64,000 nucleotides of DNA from Thiobacillus sp. (GTDB lineage: Bacteria; Pseudomonadota; Gammaproteobacteria; Burkholderiales; Thiobacillaceae): contig NZ_JAUYRI010000024.1 of NCBI RefSeq assembly GCF_030696885.1, positions 1-64,000 on the forward strand, given 5' to 3'. Made by a program: the position numbers and the translations under genes. Of this stretch, positions 18,092 to 26,900 are shown in pieces (position 1 is the stretch's first letter; each line of letters opens with the position of its first letter). The notes under the pieces are model-generated. The model was not told the origin of the DNA. It saw only the letters and a program-made list of their open reading frames with translations, and ran no database searches.

Positions 18092-18934
18092 TTACGCGTT
18101 TCCCTCGGTCTGGGTGCCCTGTGCCCAGAAAAAACGTTCCGGGATGTACTGCCCCATGCCGGGCCGGAATGCGGCCTTGAGCGTTTCGTAGGTGAAGTTC
18201 TGCGCTTCCCGCACCGCAGCCGGCATGTCCTGGCCATAGGCCAGTGCGGCGGCAATCGACGAGGCCAGGGTGCAGCCCGAGCCGTGGTAGCTGCCGGGCA
18301 GGCGGTCCCAGGCATCGGTCTGCACATGGCCATTGGCGTCGTACAGGCTGTTCAGCACACGCGGGGTGTTTTCATGGGTACCGGTGATCAGCACGTATTC
18401 GCAACCGAGGTCGGTCAGATGCCGGGCACAGGCGGCCAGGTCCATGTCGTCCTCGTCCGACTCGAACAGCGCCAGCCGCCGCGCTTCGTGGCTGTTGGGC
18501 GTGAGAATGCTGGTCTGCGGGATCAGCAGGTCGCGCATGGCGGAGATCATGTCCTCGGTGGCGAGTTCGTCACCGCGGCCGGAGGCCAGCACCGGATCGA
18601 GGATGACCGGGATATCGGGGTAGTCGGCGAGGATTTCGGCAATGACCGCGATCGACTCCGGACTGCCCAGCATGCCCAGCTTGAACGCGGCGACCGGCAC
18701 GTCTTCCAGCAGCATGCGCGCCTGGTCGCCCACCCATTCGGCGTCGATCACCAGGATTTCCTCGACGCCGGCGGTGTCCTGCACGGTGATCGCGGTGATC
18801 ACCGACAGCGGATGACACCCCATGCTGGCGAGCGTCAGCAGGTCGGCCTGTATGCCGGCGCCACCGGTCGGGTCAGACGCGGCGAAGCTGAGCACCAGCG
18901 GCGGCGTGGGTTGGGGGGTGAAGATAGGCGGCAT
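18092..18934 (-). CDS. thiD: Hydroxymethylpyrimidine/phosphomethylpyrimidine kinase
   Basis: Phosphorylates HMP and HMP-phosphate for thiamine synthesis. The 280-residue ribokinase-fold protein has FAASDPTGGAGIQADL near the N-terminus (substrate loop), ILDPVLASGRGDEL, LTPNSHEA, and the anion-hole GSGCTLASSIAAALA near residue 230. The C-terminal tail of about 30 residues (PGMGQYIPERFFWAQG) is somewhat longer than in E. coli ThiD. Divergent from the rubredoxin gene 70 bases away. Confidence 0.94.
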   Translation of the reverse strand: MPPIFTPQPTPPLVLSFAASDPTGGAGIQADLLTLASMGCHPLSVITAITVQDTAGVEEILVIDAEWVGDQARMLLEDVPVAAFKLGMLGSPESIAVIAEILADYPDIPVILDPVLASGRGDELATEDMISAMRDLLIPQTSILTPNSHEARRLALFESDEDDMDLAACARHLTDLGCEYVLITGTHENTPRVLNSLYDANGHVQTDAWDRLPGSYHGSGCTLASSIAAALAYGQDMPAAVREAQNFTYETLKAAFRPGMGQYIPERFFWAQGTQTEGNA

Positions 18935-19004
18935 GGCGTCACTGCTTTAGAATCGAGCCCTGATTTTAGCCGATTACCCCCAAGAGCCTATTCCAATAGA
19001 AATC

Positions 19005-19187
19005 ATGCCCGACGCCCCCGAATACAAAAGCTGGATGTGCCTGATCTGCGGCTATATCTATCACGAGGAAACCGGCGCGCCGGACGATGGCATTCCGCCC
19101 GGCACCCGCTGGGAAGACGTGCCGATCAACTGGACCTGTCCGGATTGCGGCGCACGCAAGGACGATTTTGAGATGGTGGTGCTATAA
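19005..19187 (+). CDS. rubA: Rubredoxin
   Basis: One-iron electron carrier of 60 residues. The Fe(Cys)4 site is Cys12, Cys15, Cys45 and Cys48 (MCLICGYIY and WTCPDCGA), exactly the rubredoxin spacing, with the GIPPGTRWEDVP loop between. It stands alone on the plus strand, divergent from thiD, with no reductase beside it. The Shine-Dalgarno is weak. In aerobic betaproteobacteria such rubredoxins serve redox enzymes or oxygen-stress defence; the partner here is unknown. Confidence 0.95.
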   Translation: MPDAPEYKSWMCLICGYIYHEETGAPDDGIPPGTRWEDVPINWTCPDCGARKDDFEMVVL

Positions 19188-19300
19188 ACGGGCTTGCTCA
19201 GTAGGCCGTTAACCCATAAAATCCTACGCGCCCTAGGGGCCGCCCTGTCAATGGTATTGTCAGACTGATCTGATGGGGTCATTTTAATCAGGAGACGACA

Positions 19301-20203
19301 ATGATTTTGCGGAGCATAACGACGTGGGTGCTGCTCGTTTTTTCGACGAGCGTGTGGGCGGTTTCCCCCTATATCCAGGGTGATGCGGTGCCGGCAGGGA
19401 CGGTACAGGCGGTCGCGAATTCGGTCGAGACCAAGCTCAAAAATGCCGGCTTCAAGGTGGTGGGCAAGTATTTCCCCAAGGATCTGGCCGGCCATGGCGT
19501 GGTGGTGGCCACCGATGACGCCATGCTCCGCGAAGTCGGCGCGAGCGGCGGCTACGCAGTGCTGGGCGCGGCGATTCGCGTCGGTGTGAAGGCCAACGGC
19601 AGCGTGGCCTACACCAACCCGGATTACTGGCAGCGTGCCTATCTCCGCCGGGATTTCGAGAAGCGCGAGCCGGCCGTCAAGGCGGTGCAGGAGCGTCTGA
19701 AGGGCGCGCTGGGTGCAGGCAAGCCGCAGGGCGGCGACGAATTGCCCGCCAACCTCGCCAGCTACCGCTACATGATCGGCATGGAGCGCGTCGATTCGCC
19801 GAAAAACAAGCTGGCCGAGTACGACAGCTTCAACGAGGCGGTGAAGGTCGTCCGCGACAACCTGGCCAAGGGCGTCGGCAAGACCAGCAAGGTGTATGAA
19901 ATCGTCCTGCCGGATCGCAAGCTGGCCGTGTTTGGCGTGGCCATGAACGACGGCGCCAACAGCGACGGTGAGTGGCTGAAGAAAATCGAGATGCAGGAGA
20001 ACGTCGCTGGCCTGCCGTACGAGATTTACGTGGTGGGCAACGAAGTGGGCGCGCCGCACGGCCGTTTCCGCATCGCGTTGGCCTTCCCCGACGTGGGCAT
20101 GGGCCAGTTCATGCGCATTTCGTCGCTGCCCAACGTCATTATCGAGACCATGAGCGCAGTTGCGGGCACGGACAAGAAATCCACCACCGACGCCTGGCAG
20201 TAA
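19301..20203 (+). CDS. Exported protein of unknown function
   Basis: A 300-residue protein with a clear signal peptide (hydrophobic 4-19, cleavage near VWA-V). After that, a segment at about 24-75 (VANSVETKLKNAGFKVVGKY, then VVVATDD) looks like a DUF302-type strand-helix-strand, but the match is weak. The rest is unrecognised. AGGAG stands 7-8 bases before the ATG. A UUCG-loop terminator follows the stop, so it is likely transcribed apart from the pil genes downstream. Confidence 0.75.
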   Translation: MILRSITTWVLLVFSTSVWAVSPYIQGDAVPAGTVQAVANSVETKLKNAGFKVVGKYFPKDLAGHGVVVATDDAMLREVGASGGYAVLGAAIRVGVKANGSVAYTNPDYWQRAYLRRDFEKREPAVKAVQERLKGALGAGKPQGGDELPANLASYRYMIGMERVDSPKNKLAEYDSFNEAVKVVRDNLAKGVGKTSKVYEIVLPDRKLAVFGVAMNDGANSDGEWLKKIEMQENVAGLPYEIYVVGNEVGAPHGRFRIALAFPDVGMGQFMRISSLPNVIIETMSAVAGTDKKSTTDAWQ

Positions 20204-20226
20204 TCCCGCTGTTCGGGAGCGAATCA

Positions 20227-20253
20227 GGGCGCGGCTTCGGCCGCGCCCTTTTT
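20227..20253 (+). terminator. Rho-independent terminator
   Basis: A 9-bp GC stem (20227-20235 with 20240-20248) closed by a UUCG tetraloop is followed by TTTTT at 20249-20253. It ends the exported-protein transcript before pilG. Confidence 0.92.
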
Positions 20254-20381
20254 ATTGCCTGATTCTATTGCCGGAGCTCCGCAGCCCCCGCCACTAAAGA
20301 AGCTCCGGCTGCTGCCGTAATGATATCCACGCAGGGGGTGCGGCACGTGCCGTACGCCCCGGGAACTGGTGGAGAAGACGT

Positions 20382-20774
20382 GTGGACAACGAAGCATTGA
20401 AAGGCGTGAAGGTGATGGTCATCGACGACAGCAATACCATTCGTCGCAGCGCGGAAATCTTCCTGAATCAGGCGGGCTGCGAGGTCATCCTGGCGCAGGA
20501 TGGCTTTGATGCGCTGTCGAAAATCACCGACCACGATCCGGATGTGGTGTTCGTCGACATCATGATGCCGCGTCTCGACGGCTACCAGACCTGTTCGCTG
20601 ATCAAGCGCAATGCCAAATATCGCACCACGCCGGTGATCATGCTGTCGTCCAAGGATGGCCTGTTCGACCGTGCACGCGGCCGCATGGTGGGGTCGGATG
20701 AATATCTGACCAAGCCGTTTACCAAAGATACGCTGCTGACGGCGGTGCGCGAGCACGCCTGTTCCAGAGCCTGA
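20382..20774 (+). CDS. pilG: Twitching motility response regulator PilG
   Basis: Single-domain CheY-like receiver of 130 residues. The acidic pocket IDD at 14-16, phospho-acceptor Asp59 (FVDIMMP), and conserved Lys in YLTKPF are present. The start is GTG at 20382, with a GGTGGAG Shine-Dalgarno about 7 bases upstream. First gene of pilG-pilH-pilI-pilJ-chpA, which relays signals from the chemosensory array to type IV pilus extension and retraction. A GC-rich hairpin lies around 20335-20360 just before the start. Confidence 0.93.
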   Translation: MDNEALKGVKVMVIDDSNTIRRSAEIFLNQAGCEVILAQDGFDALSKITDHDPDVVFVDIMMPRLDGYQTCSLIKRNAKYRTTPVIMLSSKDGLFDRARGRMVGSDEYLTKPFTKDTLLTAVREHACSRA

Positions 20775-20797
20775 CTGTTTTTCAAGGAGTGTAGATT

Positions 20798-21163
20798 ATG
20801 GCGATCAGCCGAATTCTGGTTGTGGATGATTCCCCCACCGAGCGTTTTTTCCTGTCCGAACTGCTGGTCAAGAACGGCTATCTGGTCAGCATGGCCGAGA
20901 GCGGCGAGGAGGCTGTGGCGCAGGCCAAACAGACCCTACCCGACCTGATCGTGATGGACGTCGTGATGCCGGGCATGAACGGCTATCAGGCGACCCGCAT
21001 GATCACCAAGGAAGAGGCGACCAAGCACATCCCGGTCATCATGTGCACCACCAAGGGCCAGGAGACCGACAAGGTCTGGGGCATGCGCCAAGGTGCCAAG
21101 GCCTATCTGGTCAAGCCAATCAAGCCGGAAGACCTGCTGTCGCAAATCAAGGCGCTGGGCTGA
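20798..21163 (+). CDS. pilH: Twitching motility response regulator PilH
   Basis: Single-domain receiver of 121 residues with VVDDSPTE at 8-15, phospho-acceptor Asp54 (IVMDVVMPG), and YLVKPI carrying the conserved Lys. AAGGAG lies 8 bases before the ATG. In Pseudomonas PilH opposes PilG in pilus control; the same arrangement is inferred here from gene order. It is 23 bases behind pilG and 10 ahead of pilI. Confidence 0.93.
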   Translation: MAISRILVVDDSPTERFFLSELLVKNGYLVSMAESGEEAVAQAKQTLPDLIVMDVVMPGMNGYQATRMITKEEATKHIPVIMCTTKGQETDKVWGMRQGAKAYLVKPIKPEDLLSQIKALG

Positions 21164-21173
21164 GCGGACCGAA

Positions 21174-21707
21174 ATGGCCAAGAAATTCAACCTGCGCGAA
21201 TTCCAGACCACGCTTTCGCAGCAACTGCAGGCTGCGGCCAGCCGCGACAACAGCGGGTCCCGCCTGGGGTTTCAGGTCGGGAACGAGAACTGGCTGGTGA
21301 GCCTGTCGGACACCGAGGAAGTGATTCCGGTGCCGACCCTCGTCAGGGTGCCCGGCGCATGCCGCTGGTTTCGCGGCGTCACCAACATTCGCGGCAATCT
21401 GTACGCGGTGAGCGATTTTTCCGATTTCATGGGCCAGGGCGTGACGCCCGAGCACTCGGATTGCCGACTGCTGATCCCGCACCATGATTTCGGCATGAAC
21501 GCGGCATTGCTGGTGCGCTGCACGCTGGGGCTGAAGAACATCAGCCGCTACCAGCCGCGCAGCGATCGCGTGGCGCAGCATCCGTGGGCGGCCCGCCATT
21601 ACTCGGACGAAGCCGGCGCCGACTGGTGCGACATGGATTTCTCGAAACTGCTCGGCGATGCCGAGTTTCTCAAGGTCGAAGCACAGTTCGGCACCGAAGG
21701 ATATTGA
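21174..21707 (+). CDS. pilI: CheW-like scaffold protein PilI
   Basis: CheW-domain protein of 177 residues linking the PilJ receptor to the ChpA kinase. The domain spans about 35-170: WLVSLSDTEEVIPVP and WFRGVTNIRGNLYAVSDF are the typical CheW strands. The ATG at 21174 (MAKKFNLREF) lies 10 bases after pilH with a weak Shine-Dalgarno; translation from an earlier in-frame codon would overlap pilH and is unlikely. Confidence 0.9.
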   Translation: MAKKFNLREFQTTLSQQLQAAASRDNSGSRLGFQVGNENWLVSLSDTEEVIPVPTLVRVPGACRWFRGVTNIRGNLYAVSDFSDFMGQGVTPEHSDCRLLIPHHDFGMNAALLVRCTLGLKNISRYQPRSDRVAQHPWAARHYSDEAGADWCDMDFSKLLGDAEFLKVEAQFGTEGY

Positions 21708-21751
21708 AAACCGGCGCACGCGTGCGTCGACGAGCGGAGGATTGAAGGAGC

Positions 21752-23872
21752 ATGAACATGGCGATAACGATGGGTGGTCTCAAGGGACTGGCTGGCCGCA
21801 TGACCGAAAAGGTCACGGGCAAGAAGGGCGGCGAACATACCGCCATGATCATGGAGAGCGTGCGCAAGCTGGCCGACACGGAGCCCGGCAAGGCCCCACT
21901 GATCGGACATCTGCCGGTTGACAAGCAATACCTGTACGCCGGTGGCGCCCTAATCATCTCGCTGCTGCTGGCGGCTGGCTTCACCGTCCACAGCCTGATT
22001 CAGCTCGACAACCGGACCGACTACGAAGGCCGCGCCGGCGACCTGAAAGTGCTGTCGCAGCGGCTGCCGCTGACCGCGCAACAGTCCGTGCTGGGTAACG
22101 CCGCCGCCTTCAAGCGTCTGGCCGAGGGCAAGACGGCGTTCGAAACGACGCTGGCGGGCCTGATCGAGGGCGACGACGACGTGCCCGCATCCAGCGGCGC
22201 CGCGCGCGAAACGCTCGACAAGATCAGCACCCAGTGGAAAAACTTCTCGCCGCAGGTGGTGCAGATTCTGTCGCAGCAGAAAAACCTGGTCGAATTGAAC
22301 GAAAACGTGCGACGGATTAACGCGCTGAGTATCGATCTGCAGGAAGTGGCTGAACAGCTCGCCAGCCAGCTGGTCGACGCGGGCGCAAACGTGCGCGAAG
22401 TGTCGCGTGCGAACCATCTGGTCATGCTGAGCCAGCGCATGCCGAAAAACGCCAACCTGCTGCTGTCGTCCGACCTGATCGACCCCGAGGTGGTGCTGCA
22501 GTTGGAAAAGGACACGACCTCCTTCCGTGACACGGTGCAATCGCTGATGGAAGGCGCGGCCAGCCGCAACGAGGACAGCCTGCTGACCCTGGAAGACCTG
22601 GGCGCCAACATGGGCGACATGGTGGAAGCGGTGGGCGAGGTGCTGGCCAACACGCAACCGCTGTTGCAGTCGAAGGTCGCGGCGAACAACCTGTTCGTCG
22701 GCAGCGATGCGCTGCTCGACGATACCAACCAGCTGTCGCTGAACTATCAGGCTGTCGGTGGTACCGGCTACCTGCTGGCTGCGCTGTTTGGCGTACTGGC
22801 ACTGATTTCACTGGTGCTGCTGGGACTGGTCAATATCAACGAGACCAAACAGCGTGCACGCAAGAGCGAAGAGGAAAACAGCCGCAACCAGGAAGCGATT
22901 CTGCGTCTGATGGACGAACTGGGCGAACTGGCCGAAGGCAACCTCACCATCAACGCCAGCGTGACCGAGGACATCACCGGTGCGGTGGCCGACTCGATCA
23001 ACTACACGGTGGAAGAGCTGCGTACCCTGGTGCGCGGGATCAACAACGCGACGCAGCAGATGGATGATGCCGCGAACCAGGCGGGCCAGGTATCTGACGC
23101 GCTGCAACTGGCCGCACGTCGTCAGACCGCGGAAATCGAGGAAACCTCGTCCGCGGTGGTGAACCTGGCACAGTCGGTGCAAACCGTGTCGAGCAACGCG
23201 GCCGAATCCGCCCGCGTGGCCGAACAATCGCTGGCGGCTGCCGAAAAAGGCCAGCAAGCGGTGGCGAACGCCATTTCCAGCATGAACGGTCTGCGCGAGC
23301 AGATCCAGGAAACCTCGAAACGAATCAAGCGCCTCGGCGAATCCTCGCAGGAGATCGGCGAAATCGTCGAACTGATTTCCGACATTACCGAACAGACCAA
23401 CGTGCTGGCGCTCAACGCGGCCATTCAGGCCGCGTCCGCGGGCGAAGCCGGTCGCGGTTTCTCGGTGGTTGCGGAAGAAGTGCAGCGACTGGCGGAACGT
23501 TCGGCCGATGCGACCAAGCAGATCGCGGCGATTGTGAAGACCATTCAGTCGGACACCCACGATACGGTGGCGGCGATGGAAGTCTCGACCCAGGGCGTGG
23601 TCGAGGGCGCCAAGCTGTCTGATGCCGCAGGTCAGACGCTGGCCGAGATCGGCACCGTGTCGAAAACGCTGGCCGGCCTGATTGCCGACATTTCCTCCGC
23701 TACGCAGAGTCAGGCGGAATCGACCGCCAAGGTGGCGGAAACCATGCAGGACATCAAGACGATTTCGTCTCAGACCAGCACGGGTACGCAGCAGACGGCC
23801 GACTCGATTGGCGGCATGAAACAGCTGGCGCAGGATCTGAAGAATTCGGTGTCTGGATTCAAGCTCTCCTGA
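21752..23872 (+). CDS. pilJ: Methyl-accepting chemotaxis protein PilJ
   Basis: Membrane chemoreceptor of about 706 residues for type IV pilus control. A short cytoplasmic N-terminus, a transmembrane helix at about 68-92, a long helical PilJ-type periplasmic region to about 340, a second helix at about 345-368, a HAMP-like segment, then the MCP signalling domain with its hairpin tip [20 protein letters not shown]. Two starts are possible: ATG 21752 (GGAGG 11 bases before) or ATG 21758 (AAGGAG 7 bases before, the better spacing). Sits between pilI and chpA. Confidence 0.93.
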   Translation: MNMAITMGGLKGLAGRMTEKVTGKKGGEHTAMIMESVRKLADTEPGKAPLIGHLPVDKQYLYAGGALIISLLLAAGFTVHSLIQLDNRTDYEGRAGDLKVLSQRLPLTAQQSVLGNAAAFKRLAEGKTAFETTLAGLIEGDDDVPASSGAARETLDKISTQWKNFSPQVVQILSQQKNLVELNENVRRINALSIDLQEVAEQLASQLVDAGANVREVSRANHLVMLSQRMPKNANLLLSSDLIDPEVVLQLEKDTTSFRDTVQSLMEGAASRNEDSLLTLEDLGANMGDMVEAVGEVLANTQPLLQSKVAANNLFVGSDALLDDTNQLSLNYQAVGGTGYLLAALFGVLALISLVLLGLVNINETKQRARKSEEENSRNQEAILRLMDELGELAEGNLTINASVTEDITGAVADSINYTVEELRTLVRGINNATQQMDDAANQAGQVSDALQLAARRQTAEIEETSSAVVNLAQSVQTVSSNAAESARVAEQSLAAAEKGQQAVANAISSMNGLREQIQETSKRIKRLGESSQEIGEIVELISDITEQTNVLALNAAIQAASAGEAGRGFSVVAEEVQRLAERSADATKQIAAIVKTIQSDTHDTVAAMEVSTQGVVEGAKLSDAAGQTLAEIGTVSKTLAGLIADISSATQSQAESTAKVAETMQDIKTISSQTSTGTQQTADSIGGMKQLAQDLKNSVSGFKLS

Positions 23873-23935
23873 CCGACCGCTACCGGATAGGCAGCCGATC
23901 ACGGCCTCTGCAATCAACTTCGGGAACAAAACAGA

Positions 23936-26900
23936 ATGAGCGCCTTACTCGATTACGACACCGGCCCGCTGAACTGGGTGCGCGGCGACATCGACGCCGC
24001 CTTGCAGGCCGCCCTCGGGCGTATTCAGGCCTACAGCGCAGATGCCGAGCTCACCAATGCGCTGCGCCTGGCGCATGACGACGCGCACCAGGCCACCGGC
24101 GCGCTGCGCATGGTTGGGCTGGAAGGCGCAGCCACGCTGTCGGCCACGCTGGAATCCGTGCTGGACGACATCAACGAAAATCGCATCGCCGCGGGCGACG
24201 ACGTCCTGCGCGCGCTGCGCAACGCGATGGAAGGCCTGCAACGCTGGGTCAAGGACCTGGCGGACGGCCGTGGTAGCGGCGAGCTGGCGCTCTTCCCCCT
24301 TTACAAGCGCCTGCGTGAACTGCAGGGCGCCGAACGTGTATTCGAAGGCGAACTGTTTTTCCCCGACCTGCGCTCGCGGGTACAAGGCAAGCCCGGCGGC
24401 GAAGGCTTGGCGCAGGATGCGCTGGCCGCCGAGGTGAAGGCTGCACGCGGTCAGTTCCAGCGCGGTCTGCTGGCTTTCCTGCGCAACGCCAATGCGGATC
24501 AGGGCCTGCAGCGCATGCGCGATGCCCTGGCTGCGATCGAGCGCATCGCGCCGTCGCACGCTTCGCAAACCTTCTGGTGGGCCTGCGTCGGCTTTGTCGA
24601 CAGTCTGATTGCGCGCGGCGTCGAAGCGGATTTTCATGTCAAGCAGCTGCTCGCGCGGGTCGACCTGCAGATGCGTCGCCTGATCGAGGGTTCGCCGCAG
24701 GTTGCCGAACGCCTGCTGCGCGACGCTTTGTTCTTCGTCGCGAAAAGCCAGCCGCAGGACGGCCGCGCGGCGGAAGTGCGCTCGACTTTCGGCCTCGACC
24801 GCTACCTGCCAGGACGCGGCATGCTCGATCCCGAGGCACTGGCGCGCATGCGCCCAGTGCTGGATGCATTGCAGACCAGCCTGAAAGGCGCCCACGACAG
24901 CTGGCACGGCTATGTCGAAGGCGATGCCGCACAGCTGGAGCAGTTCCAGACCCACCTTGGACGGATGCAGCCGCAGGCCCATGCGCTCGAGGGCAGCGGG
25001 CTGGGCAGCCTGCTGGAAGAACTGGGCGGTGCGGCCAGTGCCGCCGCCGGACGGGAAGGCGATGCGCGCGAACAGATGAATCTGGAAATCGCATCCACGC
25101 TGCTGTCGATGCAGAATGCGGTCGCCCGCGAGGATGTGCTGCACGCCGATTATGCGGTACGCGCCGAAGCGCAGCAGGCGCGCTTGCGCGCACTGATCGA
25201 AGGCCGCGAAATGCCGGCCAGTGCCGAGGAAACGGCCAACCAGCGTGAAGCCGAACGCGACATGCTGCTGCACATGGCGCAGGAAGTTGGACAGAATCTG
25301 CGACAGATGGAAGAGGCGCTGGACGCCTTCTTCCGTGACGCCAACGAGCGCGAGGCAATGGCCAATGTGCCGGCGCTGGCGCAGCAGGCGCAAGGCGCGC
25401 TGACCATGCTGGAACTGCCCGAGGCAGCGAGCTTGCTGGCGGCGGCGACGGCCATTGCGCAACCCTATGCCAGCGAAGGCTACCCCGACGAGGCCACCCA
25501 GCAGCGGCTGGCCGATGCGTTCTCCAGCCTCGGCCTGTATATCGAGGCATTCTGCGCCGGGCGTCGCGATGCCGTCAGCGTGCTGCGCCCCGCGATGATC
25601 GAACTCGGCCTGGCTGAGGAAGAGACGGGTTTCGACGACACCATCGAAGCCGGCCTGCCGGCCCGCAAGGCCGCTGTGCAGACCGACTATCTGGCATGGC
25701 GCGACGAGCCCGACGAGGCCGCAAAAAAAAAATTCCTTGATGTTCTGAACGAGCTGGGCCGTGACGCCGAACTGATCGCCGATACACGGCTGCAACAGCA
25801 GGTGCGTGCTGCGCTCGAAGCGAGCCAGCACGCAAGCGAGGCGCCGTGGACGCTCGATGCGGACATTGCAGCCCTGACAGGCCTGGCGCTGCCGCAGCGC
25901 CCCACAATCGACCTGGCACCCATCGCCGTGGTCGAGCCCGAATTGCCGGCTGCCGAGCCGGCCATGGTCGAGTTCGACAGGGCGGATGCGCTGTCGGACG
26001 CTGCCGCGATCGCTGCCAGCGAACCCCGGGACATCCCGCCGCCGGCGCCGCTTGAGGTGCCATCGGCCGCAGCCCTCGCGGCCATGCCCGCCGCCGAACG
26101 GCTTGACCGCGTACAGGCAGGTGAATTCACCCTGCAGGCCACGGTTCCCGCGGACTCCGAAGCCGAACTGCTGGAAATTTTTCTCGAGGAAGCCAACGAA
26201 GTGCTGGCAGCCATGGGCGAAGCCAGCATGGCCTGCCAGAACAATTCGGACGACCGCGATTCCCTGACCATCATCCGCCGCGGCTTTCATACGCTGAAGG
26301 GCAGCGGGCGCATGGTCGGCCTGAACGAACTGGGCGAGGCCGCATGGCGCCATGAATTGTTGATGAACGGCTGGCTGGCCGAGCAGAAGTCGGCCAGCGG
26401 CGACCTGTTGCGCCTGGTAGGTCAGGCCCGCGCTGTGTTCCAGGACTGGATCGACGCCTTGCGCGACAACCAGGTCCGGACGCTGCCGCTGGCTGCGCTG
26501 CTGAACGCTATCGACAGCGTGGTACAGGGCCAGCCGCTGGATGACGCGCCCGCCGTCGAGGCGCAATCGCTGGCGCTGGACGTGCCGGCGGCAGCGCTTG
26601 AATTCGTGCCGCCTGTTGAAGCGGTAGCCGACATTGCGGTCGAACCCGTGCAGGAGACGGTGGTGGAGGCCGTTTCTGCTGAAGCCGCCGACGAGATCGA
26701 AATCACCTTCGAGGCCGCGCCTGAAGCCGACGCTGAACCCGAGCCCATGATGGAGACGGCGGACGCACAGGACACTGCCCTCGACCTGCCCGTGGTGGGG
26801 GCGCTGATCGAATACGCGGTCGCACCGCCTGTCGTCGATGAATATGAAGTCGAGCCCGCTGAAGTCGAACCTTCTGAAGTCGAGGCAGAAGAAATCTGCA

